Under the pieces are notes generated by a model that saw nothing but the letters and a program-made list of their open reading frames with translations, ran no database searches and had not been told where the DNA came from. A program made the translations under genes and the position numbers. A stretch of DNA of 64,000 bases from Anaeramoeba flamelloides (Eukaryota > Metamonada > Anaeramoebidae): positions 14,260,001 to 14,324,000 of the forward strand of contig JANTQA010000023.1 of the NCBI GenBank assembly GCA_027625915.1, in the 5' to 3' direction. This document shows, one piece after another, positions 1 through 11,960 of this stretch. How positions within the stretch are numbered: the first letter of the stretch is position 1; each line of letters opens with the position of its first letter.

Positions 1-1
1 G

Positions 2-2470
2 TTGATTAAGATGAAAGCCAACACATTGGATGAGGCTGTTGTGAAAATCTTGGTGTCACTAAAAATCTTTTCAACGTACCCTGAGAGAGTCCCTGAGATC
101 AAAATTGAGAATCTGTCTGGAAAGAATCTGAAGATCCAAGAATCTGAATTTGAGGATCTCTTCGAATTGGTTACTGAACACGCGGGAGAGATGAAGGGCA
201 GCCCAATGATTTTTAATTTGATTATGGTCGCACAGGACTTTATTGACGGCCTGGATGATTTTCTAATTGTTGTCAACACGATTGAAACACTACCCGAAGA
301 TTTGCTTGTGAAGATCTTCAATTATATCCCAAACGAATTTTACCAAAAGTTATCTCGTGTCTGCCGAAGGTGGAACGAACTAGTTATAAGTGAACGAAGT
401 CTTTGGAGTGACTTATGGATCGGAGATTCTTATACACATAAAAATTACTTTTACAAAAGCAGCCATCGTCGGAGCTCGGGGTTTAAATTCCAATCAATAA
501 ATATTTTAATGGATTGGAAAATCTCCAAAAACAATTCGCGAGGATCGATTACCATGCTTGACGATATCTTTTCCCGTACTCATCTGATCGCAGATGAATT
601 TTCTGATTTAGAAAACTTGTCCCTGACTCGAAAGAAGAAAACCCAATATGATTACTCCACAAGCCAGACGAATTTTATGAAACTAATGAAAGCTTTGGAC
701 TATTCTTTTTCAAAAGGATTAAAATCATTATCATTGGAATCTGTCTTTCAATTCAATGTCAACAAAATACTGCAAAGGATGGCCAAGGATAGATTTGTTT
801 CCTTAAGGTGTGTAAATGTAAAGTTATCCGATCAAGTTGTCGATAATCTTCTGAACCCTGAGAATTTGGAAACCTTGGAATTGTCCACATGTGGTCTCAG
901 CATGATCTCGGATGTAATTTTTAGGTTGCCGAATTTGAAAAATTTAGTTTTGAATAACAACCCAATTAAAACTTTGCCTGTGGAATTATTTTTATCAGAA
1001 TCAATCGAGCTGATTGATTTAAATAATACATCCATTTACTATATAGAGCCGTTAACGAATAACGAAATGATGCCTCACAATAACAAACTAATCAAATTGC
1101 TGATTTCTGATTCCAAATTGGCTGTCTGGCCTCCAATTTTATGTCGGCTATTGAAATTGGAAACACTTGATCTTTCAAATAACCTTTTAGAGAAGATACC
1201 AAACGAGATCATTTATTATGAAAAAATGAGGCACTTTAATATTTCCAGTAACAGACTAACGGAGTTCCCGATCGAGAATGTACTGACTAGCTGGCCGGAT
1301 ATCCGATATTTAAATATTCGTAATAATTGTATAAGCGATATACATGTTAGCAATAATATTCATACAAGTTTAACTATTTTCGAAGTACAGCAAAACAAAA
1401 TCAGCCACTTCCCATTGTTCTATTTTACAAATGCTCGATTATTGAAAAATAAATATTTTAATATCTCCAACAATCACGTCCAAAATTTCGATGACAGCAA
1501 AAAATACGGATATTTGTTTCAAAATTACCCTATTAATTTCCAAGAGATGAATTTTAATGGAAACAAATTAAGCAAAATTCCTAAGATTTTGCAGCATACA
1601 AAAAAATTGAAAGAGTTAAAGCTATGTAATAACAATTTACAAAATACCATAAACGAGTACAAAACCACTGACGAGGAATATCGCCAGTTTACAAGCGCAC
1701 AGGGGATAATTAGATTAAGAATTGCAAGGAAAACAAACACAAAAAAACAACAATCAAAAACAAAAAACAATCAAACAAATAAAACAAATTCCAATTCAAG
1801 GAAAAAAAAAAAAAAACAAAAGATCGATATTTATAGCAGTAATAAGAAAAAAATTGTTAAAACGGAAAAAAGTGTTAAAAAGGAAAAAATTGATTTAGAC
1901 TTACAAAATATAAATTTAAATCAGGACATTAAAAAAAGCAAGGTAATTGATGAAAGTGAAAAAATTAAAGAAATTGAAAAGGTTAACATAAAGAAAGGAA
2001 TTAATGTCAATAAAGATCAGAAATTAGTTCCAAAACACATTTTATCCAACCAAACCTTCTATAACACTGAAGACATATTTTTGAATTTAAGTGCAACACT
2101 AATAACTCTTGATCTCTCGGGTAACAGGATTAAGATCTTCCCAAAGGAAGTTCTCTTGCTACATAAACTCAAGAATTTATATTTTTCGAATAACAATTTA
2201 TTGTATTTGCCCTTTGAATTCCTTGAAATTTTCCATGACAAACTAGAGATCATAGATTTCAGTAGAAATAAAATGAAAAGAATCCCATTCTCAAATGGAA
2301 ACTTATTTCTCGTAACTTCAAAGTTTTTAACAACAATTGAAAATCCTTTTACATTATTTACAAAATTAAAATCTATTTCGTTCACAGGAAATAAAATACC
2401 TAGTGAAAAATACATGAAATTCATTTCATTTTTCAAGAATTCTAAAGTTTTAAACATATCAGACAATTAA
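2..2470 (+). CDS. RWD / F-box / leucine-rich-repeat protein, 5'-partial
   Basis: Probable substrate receptor of an SCF-type ubiquitin ligase: the F-box would bind Skp1 and the LRRs the target. The frame is open to the left edge. Residues 1-88 look like the second half of an RWD domain (YPERVPEIKIENL, then GSPMIFNLIMVAQDFI), so the true start probably lies outside the window; the first ATG inside is at 11. The F-box is at about residues 94-140 (ETLPEDLLVKIFNYI ... LSRVCRRWNELV ... LWSDLWI). From about 270 to the end there are at least eight LRRs, for example KLETLDLSNNLLEKIPNEI and TLDLSGNRIKIFPKEV. A Lys/Asn/Gln-rich linker (about 575-690) splits the LRR block. Stop TAA at 2468-2470. F-box and LRR are clear; RWD rests on its YPxxxP and GxPMIF signatures. 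No introns seen. Confidence 0.85.
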   Translation: MIKMKANTLDEAVVKILVSLKIFSTYPERVPEIKIENLSGKNLKIQESEFEDLFELVTEHAGEMKGSPMIFNLIMVAQDFIDGLDDFLIVVNTIETLPEDLLVKIFNYIPNEFYQKLSRVCRRWNELVISERSLWSDLWIGDSYTHKNYFYKSSHRRSSGFKFQSINILMDWKISKNNSRGSITMLDDIFSRTHLIADEFSDLENLSLTRKKKTQYDYSTSQTNFMKLMKALDYSFSKGLKSLSLESVFQFNVNKILQRMAKDRFVSLRCVNVKLSDQVVDNLLNPENLETLELSTCGLSMISDVIFRLPNLKNLVLNNNPIKTLPVELFLSESIELIDLNNTSIYYIEPLTNNEMMPHNNKLIKLLISDSKLAVWPPILCRLLKLETLDLSNNLLEKIPNEIIYYEKMRHFNISSNRLTEFPIENVLTSWPDIRYLNIRNNCISDIHVSNNIHTSLTIFEVQQNKISHFPLFYFTNARLLKNKYFNISNNHVQNFDDSKKYGYLFQNYPINFQEMNFNGNKLSKIPKILQHTKKLKELKLCNNNLQNTINEYKTTDEEYRQFTSAQGIIRLRIARKTNTKKQQSKTKNNQTNKTNSNSRKKKKKQKIDIYSSNKKKIVKTEKSVKKEKIDLDLQNINLNQDIKKSKVIDESEKIKEIEKVNIKKGINVNKDQKLVPKHILSNQTFYNTEDIFLNLSATLITLDLSGNRIKIFPKEVLLLHKLKNLYFSNNNLLYLPFEFLEIFHDKLEIIDFSRNKMKRIPFSNGNLFLVTSKFLTTIENPFTLFTKLKSISFTGNKIPSEKYMKFISFFKNSKVLNISDN

Positions 2471-2792
2471 ATAATTAATTCTTTCTTGCTTTTCTATTTT
2501 CATTTTTTTCATATTATTTTTTATTTTTTATTTTTTCTTTTATTTTTTTTTATAATACATAGAAGTTTTGTCAATTAGAAACTAATTTTTGTAAAGTGAA
2601 AAAATAAGTTCTTTATGAGAGATCTTGTTTCGCTTTGAACAATTAAACCTGATTATTTGATCAAGATTAAAAGTTAAAATTGGTGACAAGTAACAAAGAA
2701 TCAAGTAAATACTAAAGTTATTTGACAAGCATTTTTTGAAACCAAAAGATGCAAAAAAGAAAAAAATGTTCATTTTAAGGAAAATTATTATT
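2471..2792. other. intergenic, T-rich 3' flank
   Basis: Dense T-runs follow the stop codon. No gene or repeat recognised. Confidence 0.6.
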
Positions 2793-3321
2793 TTTCAAAT
2801 TTGGTCAAATTTCGGAATTGATTAAATTCTCATTTTTTTCAAAATAGTTAATTCATATGAAATATATTAGCTGTAGATATTCAAAAGTACTTTACAGGCA
2901 CGTTAAGGTATGTTAGGGTAGGTTAAGATATTTTTAGGTCGGTTTGGATGGCTTGTTAGAGAATTTTGGCAAGGATTTTGAAAAAAAACAATAATTAAGA
3001 AGAACAATTAGACTTTTGAACAAATTGTTTCAAGGGAATAAATTTGACCTTTAACTTTGGTGGTTAAAATTGGGTTCGATCAAATTTTTAAAAATATTTA
3101 GTTTTGATGATTTCAAAATTTTGGATTTTCTACAAATAAAAGTAATAAATTACTACCAATCACAAAAAAAATTTTTTTGATTTTACCTCAATAGCAATAT
3201 TAAAAAATCATTACAGACTTTAATTACTAATAATAATAATCAAAAAACCCTTCAAAAATAAGAAAAAATTCAATTGAACCAATTGTGTAATTTGACCAAA
3301 TTTGAAATTTAATAATATACC
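2793..3321 (+). repeat. TIR repeat family 1, copy 1 (MITE-like)
   Basis: About 0.53 kb non-coding element. The left end TTTCAAATTTGGTCAAATT (2793-2811) is matched in inverse orientation at 3289-3307. The outer AT-rich flank (TTATTA on the left, TATTATTAA read inward from the right) also resembles it. The interior aligns throughout with 25981-26476 in the same orientation, for example GCGAAATATATTGG / ATGAAATATATTAG, a T-rich stretch AGGTATTTTTAGGT / AGATATTTTTAGGT, and the shared right end TAATAATATACCC. Copies are clearly diverged, so old. Terminal inverted repeats and lack of ORFs suggest a DNA-transposon-derived MITE; superfamily unknown. Confidence 0.75.
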
Positions 3322-3456
3322 CGATAAATTCTTTTCAGACAAAAAAATTAAAATTATATCCAGAAACGTTTGTCAATTCTTTATAGGTTACACCCACGTA
3401 ATCTTATTCTAATCTTTAGAAATATCCTTACTATTTTTTTTTTTTAATAACAATAG

Positions 3457-4258
3457 TCAAATCTAAAACCCAGAAATTTTCAAAAACCTGGTAATTCCAT
3501 TATCTGATCAATTGAAAATATTACTAAAAAGTCAAAAATCCACTCCCATTTTACAGACAAATAATCCAATTACCGAGCAACTTATAACCATTCCAATTGG
3601 AGTATTGGTTAAATATTCTGAATCTGTTAATTTTAACTCTTTGGTGAATTCAGAAATCAAAAAAATCCAAAATTTGTAAAATTAATTGAGAACATGACTG
3701 AAAATGAAAATCTACTTTTGATTACAAATTTTGAAATAAAAATCATTTTCATCATTTTAGAATATTTGAAAACATTTTAATTTGAGAAAGGTGTTTGATT
3801 ATTGCGAATTTACATGAAATTTTGAAAATTATTTTGTAAAAAATAAATCCTCTATATTCCCAATAGAAATTTAAAATTTTGAAAAAATTATTAAAAAAAA
3901 GATATAAAGTAAATAAAACTCTTATTTCATAAATTTAACAACAAAATAATTCTTATAAAGATTATTTCCCATAAATTCAGAATATATCTAAAGGAGAAAT
4001 GACAATAAATTTGTTTTTCAATTTTCAGTGGTGTTCTTTATTAATTTTACAAATTTTAGATTTCAGAATTCTCAGAGTTAAAAATGATGGACTTGGAATA
4101 TTTAACCAATACTCCAATTGGAATGGTTATAAGTTGCTCGGTAATTGTATTATTTGTCTGTAAAATGGGAGTGGATTTTTGACTTTTTAGTAATATTTTC
4201 AATTGATCAGATAATGGAATTACCAGGTTTTTGAAAATTTCCAGGTTTTAGATTTGAC
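3457..4258. repeat. foldback element with ~225-bp inverted arms
   Basis: Left arm 3457-3686 and right arm 4040-4258 are inverted copies, starting GTCAAATCTAAAACC at each outer end and sharing long blocks such as AATCCACTCCCATTTTACAG and ACCGAGCAACTTATAACCAT. The spacer of about 350 bp (3687-4039) is unrelated AT-rich DNA with no ORF. Differences between arms are few (small gaps and substitutions), so this is younger than family 1. Could be a foldback transposon or long-TIR MITE. Confidence 0.85.
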
Positions 4259-5645
4259 ATTAATCTGGTTAAAAATTGTAATATCAATTCAGAAAATTTT
4301 GGAATAATAATATTACCAATAGCTTTTTATAATTTTGAAAACAAAGAGATGTTTTTTTTTTTTTAAAAAAAAATGTTTATAAGAGAACATTATTTTATTA
4401 CCTCATATTTTAATTACCAAATCAATAAAAATATTTTTTAGTTAACTTATTTTTTTATCCAATCTAAACTCAATTTCACTGAAAGTTGAAAAGTAAAATT
4501 GAAAATTTCAAATTTATTTTAAAAATAAAATAACATAAAAGTGTTTAAAAAGTAGAGAAAAAATAAATTTCATGTAGTGAAATGAGTATCAGAAAAGAAA
4601 TACAATAATAACTATAAAATTTTCAAAAAAATAAAATTTTGTTATATTTTTGGGCATAATATCAATAACACCTCGAGGAAAATTTTGCAATTTTTATCAG
4701 AATTTAAAATTATTGAAATTACGAATTTTTCAATTTTAAATGAAAAAATTTTTAAAGAAATTCCATAGCTTTAATTTTCTTAATCTTGATTGGGAGTTTC
4801 CATCATTATTTTTTTGAATTAAATTTACTTTCAATTTAACAATAAATAAAAAAAAAGAAATAGAAAATATAAAAAATTTGAAAGAAAATGGAAAAAAACA
4901 ACAAAAAAAAAATTTGACGAAAATAGAAAAAAATGATCCTGATCTACAAATTAAAAATTTATTTTGAATAGAACATTTGATAAAACTAAGAGAATTTATA
5001 TTATGTTTCTTCTAAATAACTGGAGACCTTTGAATGAAAAAGTTTTTTAATTGATAATATACGATAAATGAGTAAAAAAACTGATCTTATATAAGGAAGA
5101 GATTGTATTAATAAATAAAATAATAATATGAATAAATATTAAAACAAAGATAAAAAAAAGAATAAAATTTTTTATAAAGCTTTTATTAGTAAATGAAAAA
5201 TATTTTAAATAAAAATTAATTTATTCAATTATTAATTTCAAATATAGATTTCAAAAAAAAATAGAAATAAAATTTTAATTGTTGTTGAAATAACTGATAG
5301 CAAATTCAGAATTATTTATATTTTGAACTTTCTCATAATAATTGATTTCAAAAAAGTAATATTTTAAAATCAACATTTTTTTTTTTTTTTTTTGATACAA
5401 AGGATTAAACGATTCATTATTGATTACTGTTTACGTAATTTTTGATATTGACATTCTGAAAAAATCACAAAAATTGTTTGAAATAGCCCTAATAATTTAT
5501 TTATTTATTTTGGAACAATGTGTTTATCTACAAAATTAATTGAGTCTTTAATATTTATAAATTTGTTCTGAATGATAACTCTTTTTTTTTCTTTGATTTT
5601 TTTCTTAAAAAAAAACAATTTTTGAGATTCGTATTAAAAAAATAA
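4259..5645. other. gene-free AT-rich spacer
   Basis: About 1.4 kb of AT-rich sequence with poly-A/T runs (T-run at about 5381-5395). No reading frame or paired repeat recognised. Confidence 0.5.
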
Positions 5646-6194
5646 AATATAAAGTATGTTCCAAAAATTTGGACATAGTTTAAACAGTTGAAAGAATAAC
5701 AATACCACGCTTTACATTCAATTTGGAAATAATTTTAATTCAACAAACTATTTCATTTTTTGTCTTTTTTGTTTTTGTTTTCATTTCCTTTTTTCCAGTT
5801 ATGTAATCTGTTTGGTTTGATCTGGAATTTTTTTTCGATGGTTGATATAATGTTAGTGTTGAGTTTTGTTCAAATTGGAAAATCACATAAAATTGGTCGA
5901 TGGTATCTTATCATTTGATCGATCAACAATTTTTGATGAAATTTCAACAAATTTATCAATACATTTTTTTGTTTTTCTCGTTTTGTTATTTTGGACATAC
6001 AGATTTTTATTTTTTCGTAAGTTTTATATTTTTTTCTTTTTTTTGAATGAAAATGATTACTTATCAAAACATTAATACTGGGTTACTTAAATGTGGTTGT
6101 AAATTAGGTTTGTAAAAATATAATAAATTGAGTTTTTTTTTTTGCTTATTTTTGATTTTGGGTGTGTCCAAATTTTTGGAATGGGGTTTATATT
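5646..6194 (+). repeat. TIR repeat family 3, copy 1 (MITE-like, 549 bp)
   Basis: Ends are inverted repeats: AATATAAAG...TTCCAAAAATTTGGACA on the left, TGTCCAAATTTTTGGAA...GGGGTTTATATT on the right. The interior carries the family landmarks seen at 24686-25235 and, reversed, at 45815-46125 and 61451-61990: a GTAATNTG...TTTGNTNNGATC block, TTGATATNATGTTA, and TTTGATCGATCAA. No coding capacity. TIR plus constant length (about 550 bp in two whole copies) support a MITE. Confidence 0.8.
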
Positions 6195-6406
6195 TTTCAT
6201 ATTTTTATCATAAATTTTTGAATTTCATTTACAAATTATTATATACATTTATAAATTCAATACTAATACAGCATATTTATTTTTTAAAAAGGTTTTTGCT
6301 GAAAAATTACTAATTTAATTTATTTTTTCTCAAAACAATTTAATAATATATATTAAAATAATTATTAAAAAATTTTCAGATATAATATAAAAAATTTTTA
6401 ATATTT

Positions 6407-6593
6407 TTAAAGATAATTATTTTCATTATAATTCAAATTCATTTCTTTATAAAAAGAATTCCATTTTTTTAATTTTTTTGAATTAACCGAATTTAAATTT
6501 ACAGAACGTTTAATTAAATTTATCTTTTTTTCAAAATCGACTAATCTTAATTTTCGTAACTTTATCTTGGAATTATTATTATTGTTATTATTA

Positions 6594-6639
<46 letters not shown>

Positions 6640-8063
6640 CATTATTATTATTATCATTAATATTACTATTATTATCATCATCATCATTATTGTTGTTATT
6701 ATTTTTTTTATTATTGTTGTTATTATTATTACCAAAAATACTCTTACTACGGCTATTATTTTGAAAATTAAGAAAATTTGCAATTTTAAAAGATAAATTT
6801 ACATTATTATCAATATCATCATTATTCTGAGAATTTATTCTAAAATTATTTTCATTTACTTTCTCTCTTTTATCATTCAATGCATCTACCTCTTTAATAT
6901 TTACTTTTGATTCACAAATTAAATTATTCTCTTTTCTTAATTGCTCGTAAATTGGTATATATAAGGCAGCTTTTACTAAAATTTTCAAATCTGAACCAGA
7001 ATAATTTTCAGTCAATTTGGCTAATTGGTGGAAATCAAAATTCTTTTCGAGTTTTTCCTTTTTTAAGAAAATTTTTAAAATTTCAATTCTTTGTTCATAA
7101 TTAGGCAAAGGTAAATAAAATTGTTTTTCAAATCGTCGAATTATAGCTTCGTCCAAATCATACGGCCTATTCGTTACCCCGATGATAATAACAGTTTCAT
7201 TTCCCTTCTGATTTTCCATATGATTATTATGATTCTTATTTTGCTTATTTTTAGTACTCAGTTCTTCCAAACACTGCATAAACAAATTTTTAATTTTTCT
7301 ATTGAGCTCATTTTCGATCTGGATGTTTTTTCTTTTTGAAAATATGGAATCAAGTCCATCAATAAATAATATTGAAGGAGAACATTTTTTCGCAAGAGAA
7401 AAAATTGCTTTAACATTTTTTTCAGTGTTGCCAAACCATTTAGAATAAATCAATGATGAGGTTATTTTTAAAAATGTGATCTTGTTATTAATTGATAATT
7501 CTTTAACAATTGCCTTCGCGAGCATTGTTTTCCCAGAGCCAGGGGTGCCATATAATAATATGCCTTTGTAATAATTGTTTAATTTTAAATTGCCTCTTTG
7601 GTATAGTTCTGGTCTATTTAACGGCGTAATTAAATATTCAAAAAGTTTTTTTTTAATATCTTCAATCCCTCCAATATCCTTAAAAGTTATATTAAAATTT
7701 TCACTTGGGATAAAGGCTTGTTGATAAATTATTTTTTCTAAAGTTGAATATTTTTTCAAATTAAATAATTTGTTATATGTTAATTTATTTTCCATATCCT
7801 CATCATCCACGTTTCTATTTTTATCGCTATTATTATTTAATAACACAATTTTTTTAAATAAATCGATTCCATAAATTAAATCATTTTCATTAATAAGAAT
7901 TTTACAAAAATCTTTATTTTCATGTTTATCTGAAATATTTTGCAAATTATATTTATTAGAATTATTATTTTTATTTAAATTCTTATGATCATAATAACCA
8001 ACATCAAAATTGTTATTGTTGTTGCTGTTATTATTATTATTGTTGTTGTTATTGTTATTGTTG

Positions 8064-8134
<71 letters not shown>

Positions 8135-10711
8135 AACAAAATGATTGTTTTTGAAATTATTCCGAATTGAATTAGTAATCGAATGTGCAATAATAAAATC
8201 TATTTCTTCAAAATTTAAAATTTTATGTGTAAAAAATAATTTAAAATTGCTTAAAGAAAAATTTAATTTTAATTTCTTTTTTTTCGAAATAAATTTCAAT
8301 AAAAATCTATTTTGGTTTAATACAAAATTCTTTTTTTCATTCATAATTAAATTATTTCTTTTTTTAAGATTATTTTTCTTTTTTGGTTTTTGAATATAAA
8401 TAGATTGCCCTAAAAATTTTGAAAAAAAAGTTATTAATCTTTTATCGCGTGTCTCGAGTATTTTATTTAATAAAATTTTGTTTGGTGATAATTTATTATT
8501 TGTACTGTTGTTGCTGTTGTTGTTGTTGTCGTCGTCATCGTTGTCGTTGTCATTGTCATTATCATTGCCATTGTTGTTGTTATTGCTAGATTCATTAGTT
8601 AATTGGCTTACCTTTTTTCCTTTTTTTTGTTGTTGTTGTTTCAAGATATTTGCTTTCTGCTGTTCATTTTCTTTTGCTTCATTTTTTTCAAAGTTTTGTT
8701 TATTTTCATTTCCACTTAGCCGGTTCTTTTGCTGTTCATGGCTGTGCGGGTGTTTCTCTGGGTGTTGTTGCTGTCGTTTCCTCTTAAGGATTTCCCTTTT
8801 TTTTTCAATCGATTTTAATAGATTCATCGACTCGTTTTTTGAAAGTATTTGTTTTCCTGTTTCAATTCCACCAATAATAAAGGCATTCGGGCAGTTCTCA
8901 ATTAAATTGTCAATTTCTGTTTTAATGAGATGCAATATATTATAAGAATATAATATTGATTGATCAACATTTGGGATAAATAATAGGAACGGATTTTTAA
9001 TTTTTTTTAAAATGTGAAAAAATTGTTCACATAGGATTGTTGGCAAATCTTGATTTAGTTTCTTGTTTAATTTCACAATTTCTCCCTTTTTGACAAAAAT
9101 TCCTCTATTTTTTAAATTTAAACCCAAATCACATCCAATATTTAAAATGGGATCATCAAATTTGATACCAAGATAGGGAGAAGAATACTGCGATTCTGTT
9201 TGGAATTTCATTATAATTGTACCAAACGCACCCGGCTTTGGGCCAGACAATAGTGCAGAATCTTTCTTTTTTTCAAAGTTTTTGTCTTGAAAATTATGAA
9301 GTATGGATCTAATTAATCTGTCTGTATCAATTTTTTGAAAATCTGGGCCAATATACATTATCCTATCACCAATCGAAAATCCTTTTTCTTTTCCTTTTTT
9401 CCTTTTTCCTGTTTCTTTTCTTTTTTTCTCTCTCTTTTTTTCCATTTCCATTTCCATTTCCTTTTCCATTTCTATTTCCTTTTCTATTTCTTTTTCCATT
9501 TCCTTTTCCATTTCCATTTCCATTTCCATTTCTTCACCCACTATATTCTCTTTTGTTTTCATGGTGTTGTTCTTTTCATTATTGTGATTCTTTCTGTTCT
9601 TTAAATTTTTATTTTTATAAAAATTAAATAAATTCAAAAAAGGCAAAAATTCTAAAAAATTGAAATTAAAAAATTGAAAATTAAATTTGCTAACCAAAGA
9701 TTGACAAATTTTTTCTTGAATAAAACTACTATTTTCGTTTCCAATAAAAAAAATCTTTCGGTTCTTATTTAATTCTTTTAAATTCTGTTTTGGATTAAAA
9801 TTTAATTTAATAATCATCTTTAATAACTTGGGGAGAGTTTTAGGGATCAAATCTTTGATATCGAGAAAACTATTCTTTTTGATTTTGGGTTGGGTTTGAA
9901 TGAAAGATTTAAATTTCATTCTAATGATTTGGTTACAAAATTGTTTTTTAATTTCTCGATTTTTTAAATATCCCAATTCATTTCTTGTAAGAGTAAGATT
10001 ATTTTGATGAAATAATTTAGACTCTGGAACGGTTTTGTTTCTCCTTTTTTTTATTTTTATCTTTGTGTTTGTATTTGTGTTTGTATTTGTATTTGAATTT
10101 GTTTTTGTGTTTGTATTTGAATTAATTAAACACAGTGAATTATTTTCTAGTTGTTGTTGTTGTTGTTGCTGTTGCTGTTGTTGTTTCTCTTGTTCCTGTT
10201 CTTGTTCTTGTTCTTTTTTCTGATTTTCCAATTGAAGATTTTTTTTTAGTTTTGTTAAAAATTGTTCCGAAAGGAAAATAAAAGAATAGCGTTTCCCATA
10301 ATCACCAAGAAATTCAAGATTGTCACCGTCTTTTAAAATGATTTTGTTTCCTTTCCCCAATTTTGTACGGTTCAAAAAAACTTTACCTTCAGAACCAAAA
10401 ACCCTTAAATACCGATTCGTTGTTAATGGGTCAACAGAAATACTTGCCAGAGATCTGCTGAATTCGCTTGCTTGGCCAAACAATTTGAAATTTGATTGTG
10501 GATTAGATCCAAATGTAAAAGGCAGATGGGATATTGGCACAAAAGATCGGTTCCCAGAAAGAGGATATAGTCTTCCATGCTTTGGGTGAAGAAGCTCTTT
10601 CGGTGTCGAGTGCATTTCAAGCTTTTTTCCTCCTGGACTATAAAAGGATCGTTGCCTTTTTTCATCGAAATTTGAGTACACCTTTGAATTACCAAAGCGT
10701 TGTCTTTTCAT
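6407..10711 (-). CDS. FHA-domain AAA ATPase, plant FHA-AAA-like architecture
   Basis: A 1434-residue single-exon protein, ATG at 10711. An FHA-like domain (about 57-150: FTFGSNPQSNFKL ... SRSLASI ... LKDGDNLEFLGDYGKRYSF) is followed by a low-complexity linker with a ME/KE repeat (about 395-435), then a middle region starting FSIGDRIMYIGP (about 442) that matches the GDRVKYIG segment of plant FHA-AAA ATPases. A C-terminal AAA module starts near 1000: NITFKDIGGIEDIKKKL, Walker A GTPGSGKT (about 1058), Walker B ILFIDGLDS (about 1118), arginine-finger region NRPYDLDEAIIRRF (about 1187), and YSGSDLKILVKAAL (about 1242). The Walker B catalytic Glu (normally DE) is Gly (codon GGA). Poly-Asn tracts lie near 870 and 1360. 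By family this is a meiotic-clade-like AAA unfoldase; no substrate or location can be read. The FHA lacks the usual GR and SxxH phosphopeptide residues. Confidence 0.85.
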
Positions 10712-11575
10712 TGTGTGCTAGTTTTAAGTTTGGAAATTTCCTTTTTGTTTCAAAGTGGTTTGTTGGTGAAATAAAAAAAAAAATTTTCAAAAAGCCATTC
10801 AACAAAGATTGGTAAGCTGAATTTTTTTTTGATTTTTTCTTTTTGTTTAAATAGTTCAATCAAAAAAAATGAGACAGTGCTGAATTGGAATCCAAAAACG
10901 AAAATTAAAGTATTGTAAATATTAATTTTTAATTGTGCTTAGTTTGTTCTTTTAAGATTGGAGAATTAACTAAAAATTTGAATCAAAAAATAAAAAAATA
11001 ATGATGATTTTTCCCAAAGTAAACCTTCAATATTGTTGAAAATAGAATAATGTGGTCTCAAAGGAATTAATTATCAGAATACTAAATTCGAGAAAAGAGT
11101 ATTGGGTAAGGTTCTCAAGTCTTACTAAATGATTGAAGAATTCCAATTCAGACATTTTTTGGAAACATGCTATTTTGGGAATATTTTCAACGATTTTAAT
11201 AAGTTATATTTTACTAAAAGTTTCGAGAAATTAAGGCGATCATCGAAATTTGATACACTAAAGAGACCTGTTGCTTGCCCAGATCTTGATTTTTCCTTTT
11301 TTTGCTGTTAAATTCTTTGTACCAATTTTCAATTGAAATGATGAAAAGTTTTTTCCATTTCATAATAAACTTTTTATTGTGAGATCTGAACAACAATTTG
11401 AATAACTAAATTTGGAACCGATATAGTTGTGAGTTATTTTATTGTTTTATTTTCATTTTATAAAAAGAATATGTCTTATTAGATTATTTATGTATAAAAT
11501 ACTCCACATTTCAAAAATGATTACTTCATTTTTCAAATTTTTTGAGAAATTAATGTTTTTATGAAATAGAGTACA
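10712..11575. other. upstream spacer of the FHA-AAA gene
   Basis: AT-rich, no supported gene. Short frames here have composition like their surroundings and no recognisable domain. It should contain the promoter of the minus-strand gene ending at 10711, but no motif is distinctive. Confidence 0.4.
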
Positions 11576-11960
11576 TAAGAGGAATTATAACGCTCCTAAT
11601 TTTTAGAAAAAAAAATAATAATTAGTGATTGTTTTAGATCTGATTTTCCCTGTGGATTCAAAGAGGAGAGGAAACTTGCCAATGTGTTTGATATTTAAAA
11701 TAACCAGAAAATCCAATTTAATTATTCATTGTAGGTGTTTGGATGTTTGTTTTTGTTTTTGATAAAGCATTAACAATTTTCCTAATTTCTATTTTGTATA
11801 ACCCCTTCCTTTCTTATTTTTAATAGAATAGAATATCAATTCAGACATCAAATATCATGACAAGTTTCCTCTTCCTTTTGAGTCCACTAGTAAAAGTAGA
11901 TCTGAAACAATTACTAATTAGTTTTTTTTCTCAAAATTAGGAGCGTTATGATCTCTTTTA
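11576..11960. repeat. TIR element, ~385 bp with ~110-bp arms
   Basis: Left terminus ATAACGCTCCTAATTTT (about 11588) is repeated inverted at about 11933-11950 (AAAATTAGGAGCGTTAT). The arms continue through AATTAGTNATTGTTT, AGATCT and GAGGAAACTTG blocks. Arms are moderately diverged. Non-coding. Only copy seen in this window. Confidence 0.8.

Noticed and set aside
6562-8190. Open frames encoding poly-Ile, poly-Leu or poly-Val opposite the FHA-AAA gene
   Set aside because: They are other-frame or antisense readings of AAT/AAC microsatellites that encode poly-Asn in the real gene.
8478-10223. Plus-strand frames of 60-155 codons inside the FHA-AAA gene
   Set aside because: Cys/Leu/Phe/Ser-rich shadows of Gln-, Lys- and Glu-rich coding sequence on the other strand.
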